This document shows, in pieces, positions 16,074 to 24,555 of a stretch of DNA of 64,000 nucleotides; the stretch's first letter is position 1; the number at the start of each line of letters is the position of its first letter. The position numbers and the translations under genes were made by a program. Under the pieces are notes generated by a model. It worked only from the letters and a program-made list of their open reading frames with translations. It made no database searches and was not told where the DNA came from. This DNA comes from Polyangiaceae bacterium (GTDB lineage: Bacteria > Myxococcota_A > Polyangia > Polyangiales > Polyangiaceae). Location: positions 1 through 64,000 of the forward strand of contig JADLEQ010000040.1 in the NCBI GenBank assembly GCA_020846005.1. Direction: 5' to 3'.

Positions 16074-17444
16074 ATGGCAGGGTCCGAAGATCCGGGTGCG
16101 ACGTCGGCGCGGGCTGGGCTCTCGCCGGCGCTCGGGGAGTCGCTCGACGGGCGCTACCGGCTCCGGCGGGAGATCGCGCTCGGCGGTGGGGCGCGAGTGG
16201 TCGAAGGAGAGCACGTCCTCACGCGGCGCGCGGTGGCCGTGAAGCTCCCGCGCCCCGGGGACGCCGCCCACAGCGTCGCGGTGGCGCGGCTGCGGCGCGA
16301 GATCGAGGCGCTCGCGCTCGCGCGGCAGCCGGGGGTCGTCGACCTGCTCGACGCGGGCGAGGTGGGCGGGCTGCCGTACCTCGTGCTCGAGCTCGTGCCC
16401 GGGCGGACGCTCGCCGGGCTCCTCGCGTCGCGGGGCACGCTCGGGCTCCGGGAGACCGTCGCGCTCGCGCTCGAGCTCGCGTGGACGCTCCACGCCTGCC
16501 ACGAGCGCGGGATCGTCCACCGCGACGTGAAGCCGAGCAACGTGATGGTGCTGCCCGAGCCGGCGAGCGGAGGGCCGCGCACGCGGCTCCTCGACTTCGG
16601 CATCGCCCAGCTCGGCGCCAGGCCGGACGGCGGCGCAAAGCTGACCGCCGAGGGCGCGGTGCTCGGTACGCCGGAGTACATGGCGCCGGAGGCGCTGCTC
16701 TCGCTCCCCACGGCGGACCACCGCGTGGACGTGTACGCGCTCGGGGTCACGCTGTACGAGTGCCTGACGGGCACCGTCCCCCACGAGGGGCGGTACGGCG
16801 AGGTGCTCCTCAAGCACTCCACCGGCGCGATCCCGCCGCTCCGCGAGCGGCGGATCGACGCGCCGCGCGAGCTGGCGGAGGCCGTGCACCGCGCGCTGGC
16901 GAGCGATCCGGCGGACCGCTTCCAGTCGGTCGCGGAGCTGTACGACGCGCTCGCCGCGCTGCCGGAGCTCATCGACCTGCCGCGGCCTCCCCCGCTCCCG
17001 ACGACCGGGCGCGGCCCCGACGTGACGGTCGCCGGGACGCCCGCGTCGCTCCGCGCGTCGGACGCCGGGCGCGGGCCGACGGGCGGCGCGTCGCGCCGCC
17101 AGCACGCGCGCGCGCCGTACGTCACCCCGGCGCGGGTCGTCGCCAGCGGCGGCGCGCGCGACGGCCGCACCGAAGAGGTGAGCGAGGGCGGGCTGTTGTT
17201 CGTCGGAGCCGAGGGCTACGCCTCCGGGACCGCGGCGCGGCTCCGGTTCGCCCTCCCGGTGAGCGGCCGCATCATCGAGGTCGACGCCACGGCGCGGTGG
17301 ACTCGGACGGCGCGCTCGGGCACGAGCACCGGGTTCGAGTTCTCGGGGCTGTCCGACGACGCGCGCGCGGACCTCCGGCACTACGTCGCGTACCTCGCGC
17401 CCCAGGGGCCTCCGAGCCCTTCGCGCGCGCCCGCCGGGTCGTGA
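16074..17444 (+). CDS. Ser/Thr protein kinase fused to a C-terminal PilZ domain
   Basis: The Hanks-type kinase domain spans about 26-300. It has the lysine in AVAVKL, the helix-C glutamate, HRDVKPSN (about 149-156), DFG, GTPEYMAPE and DVYALGVTLYE. The glycine-rich loop is degenerate (LGGGARVVEGEH). A proline-rich linker leads to a PilZ domain (about 340-440) with RRQHAR, matching RRxxxR, and VSEGG, matching the hxSxxG part with Glu in place of the usual Asp/Asn before it. PilZ domains bind c-di-GMP, so the kinase may be c-di-GMP-controlled; this is inference. GGAAGGAA precedes the ATG. There is no membrane segment. The TGA overlaps a possible GTG start of the next gene. Confidence 0.9.
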   Translation: MAGSEDPGATSARAGLSPALGESLDGRYRLRREIALGGGARVVEGEHVLTRRAVAVKLPRPGDAAHSVAVARLRREIEALALARQPGVVDLLDAGEVGGLPYLVLELVPGRTLAGLLASRGTLGLRETVALALELAWTLHACHERGIVHRDVKPSNVMVLPEPASGGPRTRLLDFGIAQLGARPDGGAKLTAEGAVLGTPEYMAPEALLSLPTADHRVDVYALGVTLYECLTGTVPHEGRYGEVLLKHSTGAIPPLRERRIDAPRELAEAVHRALASDPADRFQSVAELYDALAALPELIDLPRPPPLPTTGRGPDVTVAGTPASLRASDAGRGPTGGASRRQHARAPYVTPARVVASGGARDGRTEEVSEGGLLFVGAEGYASGTAARLRFALPVSGRIIEVDATARWTRTARSGTSTGFEFSGLSDDARADLRHYVAYLAPQGPPSPSRAPAGS

Positions 17445-20400
17445 ACGGTCGAGCGCCGCGCGTGATGCCCTCCCCACCCCAGCGCGCGTCGTCGCCCGAG
17501 GAGGGCGTTCCTCGCGCGGCGCCCTCCGCGACCGAGTCGCGGTGGTGTGCAGGCGCCGGGCTCGCCATCGGCGGGCTGGCGCTGGTGGGCTGGCTCGCAG
17601 GCGTGCCCGCGCTCCGCACGTTCGTGCCGGGCTGGGCGAGCCTGAAGGTGAACACCGCGCTGCTGCTCGTGCTGCTCGGCGGCGCGCTGTGGGCGCTCCC
17701 GGCGGCGCGCCGCGACGGCGCGGGGACACCGCGCGTCGCCGTCCGCCTGCTCGGCGGGCTCGCCGCGGCGCTCGCCGCGCTCACCCTGCTCGAGCACGCC
17801 ACGGGCGTGTCGCTCGGGATCGACGAGGCGCTGGTGGCGGACGCTCAGTCGCGGGCGCTCGGCGTCACGCCCGGCCGCCCGGCGGCGGCGACGGCCCTGA
17901 ACGCGCTGCTGCAGTCGGCGGCGCTGCTGCTGGCGTCGCGTGGGTCGCGCGCGGCGGCCAACCTGGCGCAGTGGCTCGCCGCCGCCGCGGCCCTCCTCGC
18001 GCTGGTGGCGATCGCCGGGCTCACCTATGGGCTCGACACCGTGTACGCCACGGGGCTCTACGCGACCGCCGCGCCGCACACCTCGGTCACGCTGCTGGCG
18101 CTGGCCGTCGGCGTCATGCTGGCGACGCCGGAGGGCGCGCTCACCCGCCTCCTCGGGGGGCGCGGCGCCGCGCGGATCGTGCTCCAGCGCTTCCTCCCCC
18201 TGTCGATCGCGGTGCCCTGGGTGGCCGGCTACCTCGCCGTGAGCGCCGCCACCGGCGCCAACGGCGGCGAGGCGCTGGCGGTCGCCCTGGTCGCGGGCGC
18301 GTCGATGCTCGCGCTCGGCGGGATGAGCCTCGCGCTCGCGGCGGTGGTCGCCCGTCGCGAGGACGAGCTCGCGGTGACGCTCCGCAGCATCGGGGATGGC
18401 GTCATCGTGGTCGACGGCGGCGGGGTCGTCACCGAGCTGAACCCGGTCGCCGAGGAGCTGACGGGCTGGCGGACGACCGAGGCCCGAGGCGCGCCGCTGC
18501 TGGAGGTGTTCCGTATCGTGAACGAGGAGACGCGGGCCCCCGCGGAGGATCCCACCTCTCGCGTCCTGCGCGACGGCGTCATCGTGGGCCTCGCGAACCA
18601 CACGCTGCTCCTCGCGCGGGACGGCCGCGAGCGCGCGATCGCGGACAGCTGCGCCCCGATCCGCGACGACACGGGGGCGCTCCTCGGCGCCGTGCTCGTC
18701 TTCCGGGACCAGACGCAGGAGCGCGCCGCCGCCGCCGCTCAGGCCCGCGCCGACGCGCAGCTCGACTGCGCGCCGCTCTCCATCGCGCTGCTCGACGCCG
18801 CCGGCCGCGTCACGCACGTCAACGCGGCGTGGCGAGACTTCGCGGCGGCGAACGGCGCGCCGCCCGCGCTGGTCGAGGGGGTGGGCGAGGACTACCTCGC
18901 GGCCTGCCGCCGGGCGGGCGGAGCCGGCGACGAGCTCGCGGATCGGACGGCGCGCGAGCTCGAGGCGCTGCTCGCAGGCCGCGCAGAGCGGTTCGAGCTC
19001 GAGTACCCGTGCCACGGACCGACGACGCGCCGCTGGTTCCGGCTGGAGGCGCGCGCCGTGCGCGGGGGCGAGCCGGGCGCGGTCGTCATCCACGGCGACG
19101 TGACCCACCGCCACCTGGCGGAGATGCGCCTCCAGGTCCAGGACTCGGTCGCCCGCGCGCTCGCGCGCCGCGCCCCGTGCCGCGAGGTGTGCCGGGACCT
19201 GGTGCGCGTCGCCTGCGACGCCCTCGACTGGGACGTGGGCGAGCTGTGGGTCGGCGGCGCGGCGGGCGCGCGCCTGGTCGAGCAGTGGGTGCGGCCGGCG
19301 CGCGGCCTCGAGCCCTTCGCGGACGCCACCCGCCAGGTCGAGGCCCCGCGCTGCGATCGCGGCCCCGGCGGCGCCGGCCCGCGCGCGGCGTCGCTCGGCC
19401 GGGTCGACACCGACCCGAGCTTCCCGCGCCGCGAGGCGGCGGCCCGCTGCGGGCTGCGCTCCGGGTTCGCGGCGCACGTGGAGTGTGACGGCGCGCGCGC
19501 GTGTCTCGCGTTCTTCAGTCGCATCGACCAGCCGCCCTCCGCGGAGCTGCTGGCGCTGTTCGAGTCGCTCGCGGCGCAGATCGACGAGGTGGCCCAGCGC
19601 GCCGAGGCCGAGGCGGCGCTCGCCCGCTCCGAAGCGCGGTTCCGCGCGCTGTTCTCGTCGTCCCACGACGCGCTCCTGCTGGCGGACGGGGCGGGCCCGT
19701 TCGAGGCGAACGCCGCCGCCGTCAGGCTGTTCGGCTGCGCCGACCCGGGCGCGCTCCTCGCCGGGACGCGCGCCACCGCGCCGGCGGGGGACGCGGCGCC
19801 CGCCGGCGCCGAATCGCCGGGAGAGATGCTCGCGCGCGAGGTGCCGCTCGCCCTCGCGGCAGGAGCGCGATCCTTCGAATGGATGGGGCGCCGGCTGGAC
19901 TCCGGCAAGGCGTTCCCGGCCGAGGTCGACGTCACGCCGATCGAGCTCGAGGGGCGCACCATCGCCCAGGTGACGATCCGGGATCTCACCGCGAAGAAGG
20001 AGCTCCTCGGCAACCTGATGCAGATGGAACGGCTGGCGTCGATGGGCGCGCTCGCCGCGGGTGTCGGCCACGAGATCAACAACCCGCTGTCCGCCGTAGT
20101 GGGCAACCTGGACCTCGCGCTCCAAGAGCTGGAGCGACGCCGGTTGGGCGACCCGGCGCCGCAGGCGGAGCTGGCAGAGATGGTGCGCGAGGCGCGCGAG
20201 GCCGCCGAGCGCGTGCGCGCCATCGCGCGCGATCTCAAGGTGTTCGCGCGGAGCGATCAGGAGCAGACGACCGCGGTGGATCTGCACCGGGTGCTCGACT
20301 CCACGCTCCGGATGGCGGGCCCCGAGGTGCGCCATCGCGCCCGCGTCGTCCAGGCGTACGGCGACCCGCCGCCCGTCGAGGGCACCGAGGCGCGCCTCGG

Positions 20401-21139
20401 CCAGGTGTTCCTCAACCTCGTGCTCAACGCGAGCCACGCGATCGCGGAGGGGGCGTCCCAGCCCGGCGAGATCCACGTCACCACGGGCCGCGACGCGGAC
20501 GGCGGGGCGGTGGTCTCCATCCGCGACACCGGGTGCGGGATGTCTCCCGAGGTCCTGGCGAACGTCTTCGAGCCCTTCTTCACCACGAAGCCCGCCGGCG
20601 TGGGGACGGGCCTCGGGCTGCCCATCGTCGCGCGCATCGTCGGCGGGTTCGGGGGCCGGGTCGACGTCGAGAGCGAGCTCGGGCGCGGCTCGACGTTCAC
20701 GGTCCGGCTCCCCGCCGCGCGCTCCCTCCGGCCTCCCGCGCCGGACGCCGCCGTCGCGGCGCCGCGCCACGAGCCGCGCGGGCGCGTGCTGGTCGTCGAT
20801 GACGAGCCCATGCTGTGCAAGCTCATGGACCGGCTGCTCGGCGGGGTCCACGCCGTCGAGACGACCACACGCGCCGAGGAGGCGCTCCGGCGGATCATCG
20901 CGGGCGAGCGCTACGACGCGATCGTGTGCGACCTCATGCTGCCCGGGATGACCGGCGCGGAGCTCCACGCGCGCCTGCGCGAGCTGGCGCCGGACCAGGC
21001 CGAGCGCATGGTCTTCGTCACCGGCGGCGTGTTCACCGCGAGCGCCCGGGGCTTCCTCGAGGGCGTGGGCAACCTTCGCCTCGAGAAGCCGGTCGACGCC
21101 GACCAGCTCCGCGCCGCCGTCGCCTCGCTGCTGCGGTGA
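17441..21139 (+). CDS. Membrane multi-sensor hybrid histidine kinase (PAS-PAS-GAF-PAS-HK-REC)
   Basis: About 1232 residues. Residues ~38-303 contain roughly eight hydrophobic segments. PAS (about 310-433, LRSIGDGVIVVDGGGVVTELN), a second PAS (about 435-560), GAF-like (about 566-720) and a third PAS (about 730-850) follow. The kinase core has His about 877 in GVGHEINNPLSAVVGNLDLAL, N box NLVLNASHAI, G1 DTGCGM, FEPFFTTKP and GVGTGLGLPIV, so it should be active. The C-terminal receiver (about 1115-1232) has VVDDEP, Asp in VCDLMLPGMTG, and LEKP. The GTG at 17441 overlaps the kinase-PilZ stop (GTGA); an in-frame ATG at 17465 is an alternative. Its stop abuts the convergent REC-EAL gene. Confidence 0.9.
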   Translation: MNGRAPRVMPSPPQRASSPEEGVPRAAPSATESRWCAGAGLAIGGLALVGWLAGVPALRTFVPGWASLKVNTALLLVLLGGALWALPAARRDGAGTPRVAVRLLGGLAAALAALTLLEHATGVSLGIDEALVADAQSRALGVTPGRPAAATALNALLQSAALLLASRGSRAAANLAQWLAAAAALLALVAIAGLTYGLDTVYATGLYATAAPHTSVTLLALAVGVMLATPEGALTRLLGGRGAARIVLQRFLPLSIAVPWVAGYLAVSAATGANGGEALAVALVAGASMLALGGMSLALAAVVARREDELAVTLRSIGDGVIVVDGGGVVTELNPVAEELTGWRTTEARGAPLLEVFRIVNEETRAPAEDPTSRVLRDGVIVGLANHTLLLARDGRERAIADSCAPIRDDTGALLGAVLVFRDQTQERAAAAAQARADAQLDCAPLSIALLDAAGRVTHVNAAWRDFAAANGAPPALVEGVGEDYLAACRRAGGAGDELADRTARELEALLAGRAERFELEYPCHGPTTRRWFRLEARAVRGGEPGAVVIHGDVTHRHLAEMRLQVQDSVARALARRAPCREVCRDLVRVACDALDWDVGELWVGGAAGARLVEQWVRPARGLEPFADATRQVEAPRCDRGPGGAGPRAASLGRVDTDPSFPRREAAARCGLRSGFAAHVECDGARACLAFFSRIDQPPSAELLALFESLAAQIDEVAQRAEAEAALARSEARFRALFSSSHDALLLADGAGPFEANAAAVRLFGCADPGALLAGTRATAPAGDAAPAGAESPGEMLAREVPLALAAGARSFEWMGRRLDSGKAFPAEVDVTPIELEGRTIAQVTIRDLTAKKELLGNLMQMERLASMGALAAGVGHEINNPLSAVVGNLDLALQELERRRLGDPAPQAELAEMVREAREAAERVRAIARDLKVFARSDQEQTTAVDLHRVLDSTLRMAGPEVRHRARVVQAYGDPPPVEGTEARLGQVFLNLVLNASHAIAEGASQPGEIHVTTGRDADGGAVVSIRDTGCGMSPEVLANVFEPFFTTKPAGVGTGLGLPIVARIVGGFGGRVDVESELGRGSTFTVRLPAARSLRPPAPDAAVAAPRHEPRGRVLVVDDEPMLCKLMDRLLGGVHAVETTTRAEEALRRIIAGERYDAIVCDLMLPGMTGAELHARLRELAPDQAERMVFVTGGVFTASARGFLEGVGNLRLEKPVDADQLRAAVASLLR

Positions 21140-22351
21140 TTACGTCGCCTCCGGCCCCCAGCGGAACTCGGGGAACGGGCGGCCCGGCTTCGCGAACAGG
21201 TACCCCTGCAGCAGGTCGCACCCGAGCGCGATCGTCACGTCTCGCTCGGCGGGCGTCTCGATGCCCTCCGCGACGACCAGCGCGCCCATTTCGTGGGAGA
21301 GCTTGGTCATCGACCGCACGACCTTCTGCTTCGTCGACGAGCGGTCGATGTCGCGGACGAGCGACATGTCGAGCTTCACCACGTCCGGCTCGAGGGCGGC
21401 GAAGGTCGTGAGCCCCGCGTAGCCGGCGCCGAGATCGTCGACGGCGATCCGGTAGCCCAGCGCCCGGAGCGCCGCGATGCGCTCGCGCACGTTCGGCACG
21501 TCGTCGAGCGTCGCCCGCTCCGTCACCTCGAGGACGACGCGGCTCGCAACGCGGGAGAGCGGCGCGCTCGGATCGAGCAGGGAGTCGTCGACCAGGTCGC
21601 GTGAGTGGAGGTTCACGAACAGATCACCGCGGGCCGTGTCGAGACCGGCGGCGGCGGCGGCGGCCTCGCGCACCCTCCGCCCGAGCTCGGGGAGGCGGCC
21701 GAGGCGCTCCGCAGCGTCGAGCACGGCCCCCGGGTGGGGGAGCGCGCGCTCCTCCGAGCGGAGGAGCGCCTCGTGAGCGTGGAGCGAGCGGTCCGCAGCC
21801 CGCAGGATGGGCTGGCACGCCATCCAGAGCGAGCCGAGCGCGCTCGAGAGCGACACGTCCAGCCCCGCTGGGTCGCCCGCGCGGGCCAGCGTCGAGCCGA
21901 GGACGTTCATCGCCTCGCGCTTCGCGAGCGCCAGCCGGTGGAGGCTGACCGCGCGCGTCACGACCTGCACGAGCTGCGCGAAGTCGAAGGGCTTCGTCAG
22001 GTACTGGTACGCCCCGAGCTCGATGGCCTTCGTCGCAGACTCGAGCGCGGGAGCGCCCGTCACCAGGACGACGGGGAGCTCGAGATCCGCCTGCCGGATC
22101 GCGCGGAGCAGCTCCACGCCGCTCATCTTCGGCATCATGATGTCGCTCACGACCACGTCGTATTCGCCCGCCGACGCGCGGCGGGCGGCGTCGGCGCCGT
22201 CGTCCGCCTCGTCCACCTCGAAGCCAGCCGCGGCGAGGACGCGCGCCATCGCCCTGCGCATCGGGGCCTCGTCGTCGACGACCAGCACTCGCTGCGCGAC
22301 CCGCGCCGAGCGCGGCGCCTCCTCACCCGGTTGCGACGCCCTGCCTTCCAT
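21140..22351 (-). CDS. REC-EAL response regulator, c-di-GMP phosphodiesterase
   Basis: A receiver (about 20-135) has VVDDEAPMRRA, Asp in VVSDIMMPKMSG, TG and LTKP. After a helical linker an EAL domain follows (about 165-400). EAL landmarks are present: HEALLR, the NLHSRDL Asn, LEVTER, KLDMSLVRDI, AEGIET and LLQGYLFAKP. The loop-6 motif is DDLGAGYAGL rather than DDFGTGYS; both metal-binding aspartates are kept, so hydrolysis of c-di-GMP is likely. The ATG at 22351 is chosen because TACGCT lies 6 nt upstream; a GTG seven codons earlier overlaps that hexamer. The protein is 403 residues. Phosphorylation by one of the adjacent kinases is the expected input. Confidence 0.9.
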   Translation of the reverse strand: MEGRASQPGEEAPRSARVAQRVLVVDDEAPMRRAMARVLAAAGFEVDEADDGADAARRASAGEYDVVVSDIMMPKMSGVELLRAIRQADLELPVVLVTGAPALESATKAIELGAYQYLTKPFDFAQLVQVVTRAVSLHRLALAKREAMNVLGSTLARAGDPAGLDVSLSSALGSLWMACQPILRAADRSLHAHEALLRSEERALPHPGAVLDAAERLGRLPELGRRVREAAAAAAGLDTARGDLFVNLHSRDLVDDSLLDPSAPLSRVASRVVLEVTERATLDDVPNVRERIAALRALGYRIAVDDLGAGYAGLTTFAALEPDVVKLDMSLVRDIDRSSTKQKVVRSMTKLSHEMGALVVAEGIETPAERDVTIALGCDLLQGYLFAKPGRPFPEFRWGPEAT

Positions 22352-22357
22352 CTCGTG

Positions 22358-22363
22358 AGCGTA
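22358..22363 (-). promoter_or_regulatory. Candidate -10 (TACGCT-N6-ATG) for REC-EAL gene
   Basis: TACGCT on the minus strand is 6 nt from the ATG at 22351, in the 33-nt gap after the upstream kinase gene. The gene may therefore have its own promoter as well as read-through. Confidence 0.45.
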
Positions 22364-22384
22364 CCCCAACACGGCGGTGCACCG

Positions 22385-24355
22385 TCAAGGCTCTCCGAGG
22401 CGTGCCCCGGCGGTCGCGGCGCCGACGAGCGCCCGGGCGGCGGCGACCAGCTCGCCGGGGAGCAGCGGCTTCGCCAGGAAGCTCACGCCCTCGCCGAGCT
22501 CGGCGAGCCCCGGCGGCTCGCCAGCGCCGGAGACGAGGAGCACCGGCAGCTCGGGCCGGGCGCGCCGCGCCCGGCGGGCGAGCTCGAGCCCGGACACGCG
22601 CGGCAGCCCTACGTCAGCCACGAGCAGCTCGAGCGCCTGGTCCCGCTGCTCGGCGACCAGCAGCGCGTCACCCGCCCCGGCGAGCTCGATCACCGAGTAG
22701 CCAGCGCGGCGGAGCGTGGCGGCGACGAGCGCGCGCACCTGGTCGTCGTCCTCGACGACCAGCGCCGTGCCCCCGCCCCCGGCGGGGTGGCCCGGCGGCG
22801 GCGCCGCGGGTCGCGTGGAGCGCCGGACCCAGGCGGTCGCCGCGGCGGCCTCGCGGAAGCGCACGACGCCGACTCGCCCCCCGGCTGGCCCGACGGAGAT
22901 CTCGACGTGGCCGCCCGCGCGCTGCACCGCGGCCCGCACGGCGCTCAGCGCCAGCGAGCCGCCGGCCGCCTCCGCGCGACCACCGCGCGTGGGCTCGACG
23001 CGCGGTCGCCCGAGGGAGGCGCTGGCCGGGCCGCCGGTGTCGCTCACGCTGATGCAGACGTACCTCCCGTGAGGGAAGCCACCGCGCTCGTCCTCCCACG
23101 CCTCCGCCCGCGTCGCGATCACCAGGCGACCCCCGGCGGGCATCGCGTCGCGGGCGCTCACCGCCAGGTTCATCACGACCTCGTCGATCAGCCCGGGATC
23201 GACGACGACCGGCCCGACCCCCTCGCCCAGCGCGACCTCCACCGCGATCGCGTCGCCCACGACCGATCGCACGAGGCGCGCCAGGCCCTGGACGGTGTCG
23301 TTCACCTCGATCGGGCGCGGCTCGACCGGCTGCTGCCGGGCGAAGATGAGCAGGCGCCGGGTGAGGCCCGCGGCCCGCTCGGCGGCGGCCCGCACCTCGC
23401 CGAGATCGCGCTGCGCGGGGCTGTCGGGCCCGATCGCGCTCACCGCGAACCCCGTGTACGCGAGGACGACGGACAGCGCGTTGTTGAAGTCGTGGGCGAT
23501 CCCGGCCGAGAGCGCCGCGACCGCCTCCATGCGCTGCCCCTGGCGGAGCTGCTCCTCGAGCGCGCGCCGCGGGGTCACGTCCACGACCATCCCCGCGATG
23601 CGGGAGCCGCCGCTCTCGCTCCACAGCACCTGCCCGCTCACCGCGAGCCAGCGGGCGCCGCCGTCGCCGTCGACGATCCGCAGCTCGTCCCGGTACATCC
23701 CGCTCGGGCTGGCGATCGCGCGGCGGAACACGCCGAGCGCGCGGCGGCGATCGGCCGGGTGGACGTGCCGCCGGAGCGAGGCGAGCGTGCCGTCGAGGTC
23801 GCCTGGGCCGACCCCGAGCAACATCTCGACGTCCGCAGACAGCGAGAACCGTCGATCGGCCACGTCCCACTCCCAGAGCCCGGCGCCCGTCGCCGCGAGG
23901 ACGAGCTCCAGGCGATCGTGCGCCCGCCGCGTCGCGAGCGCTAGCGCGAGCACGTCACGCACGGCGTCGAGGAGCGACTGCGCGTCGCGTTCGTCGGCCG
24001 CGGAGGACGCCTCGCTCGCCGCCAGCCGCCCGGCGGCCGAGAGGTCGCGAACGCGCCCCACCTCGATGACGAGCTCGCTGCCGTCCTCCAGGCGCCCGGC
24101 GCTGCGGAGCGGCGCCGGAGCGCGATCGAAGCCCGCGGTGGCGAGCTGGAGGCTGCCCCAGGTCAGGCGCGCCACCGCCTGCCCCCCGGGCCCGAGGATG
24201 CTCGGCAGCTCCTCGACGATCGGGCCGATCAGCTCCGAGGTCCCGGCGCGGCGGTCCCACGCGACCCGCCCCGCGGTGTGGAGCAGCGTGAGCTCGCGGA
24301 CGCGCCGGTAGAGCACCTCGTGGAGCCGCCCGCCCGGGTCACCGCCTTCCGCCAT
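22385..24355 (-). CDS. Hybrid histidine kinase-like protein with degenerate ATPase domain (PAS-HK*-REC)
   Basis: 656 residues. A GAF-like N-terminal region (about 10-145) precedes a PAS fold (about 148-265). A HisKA domain has GIAHDFNNALSVVLAY (His288). The ATPase domain has lost its signatures. The N box reads NLAVSARDAM with Ser400 in place of the second Asn, G1 is DTGGPAS, the F box is missing, and G2 is GGSLALSAV where GTGLGLATV is expected. The receiver (about 530-645) is complete, with VVEDDD, Asp581 in VADVGLPRVSG and Lys629 in FLAKP. The protein may thus be a phospho-acceptor or scaffold rather than a kinase. It lies 33 nt upstream of the REC-EAL gene. Confidence 0.85.
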   Translation of the reverse strand: MAEGGDPGGRLHEVLYRRVRELTLLHTAGRVAWDRRAGTSELIGPIVEELPSILGPGGQAVARLTWGSLQLATAGFDRAPAPLRSAGRLEDGSELVIEVGRVRDLSAAGRLAASEASSAADERDAQSLLDAVRDVLALALATRRAHDRLELVLAATGAGLWEWDVADRRFSLSADVEMLLGVGPGDLDGTLASLRRHVHPADRRRALGVFRRAIASPSGMYRDELRIVDGDGGARWLAVSGQVLWSESGGSRIAGMVVDVTPRRALEEQLRQGQRMEAVAALSAGIAHDFNNALSVVLAYTGFAVSAIGPDSPAQRDLGEVRAAAERAAGLTRRLLIFARQQPVEPRPIEVNDTVQGLARLVRSVVGDAIAVEVALGEGVGPVVVDPGLIDEVVMNLAVSARDAMPAGGRLVIATRAEAWEDERGGFPHGRYVCISVSDTGGPASASLGRPRVEPTRGGRAEAAGGSLALSAVRAAVQRAGGHVEISVGPAGGRVGVVRFREAAAATAWVRRSTRPAAPPPGHPAGGGGTALVVEDDDQVRALVAATLRRAGYSVIELAGAGDALLVAEQRDQALELLVADVGLPRVSGLELARRARRARPELPVLLVSGAGEPPGLAELGEGVSFLAKPLLPGELVAAARALVGAATAGARLGEP

Positions 24356-24436
24356 GAACGCCAGCTTGTATCTTCGCCCGCGCGAGGGGGCAGCGCAACC
24401 GAGAGCGCGACACGCGCGCGCCGGGCCGGCCAGCGC

Positions 24437-24521
24437 TGCACGCCGCCTCGCGTTGCATGCCGCCTCGCGTTGCATGCCGCCTCGCGTTGCATGCCGCCTC
24501 GCGTTGCATGCCGCCTCGCGC
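24437..24521. repeat. Tandem repeat, five copies of a 17-bp unit
   Basis: The unit TGCATGCCGCCTCGCGT occurs five times in direct succession. The first and last copies have one mismatch each; the middle three are identical. Each unit contains the palindrome GCATGC (GCACGC in the first). It lies in the 200-nt gap between two minus-strand kinase genes. Confidence 0.9.
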
Positions 24522-24555
24522 TTCCGGGCCGGCCTCGCGCGCGGCGGCGGCCGCC

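Noticed and set aside
24437-24521. CRISPR array
   Set aside because: The 17-bp units abut each other with no spacers and there are no cas genes.
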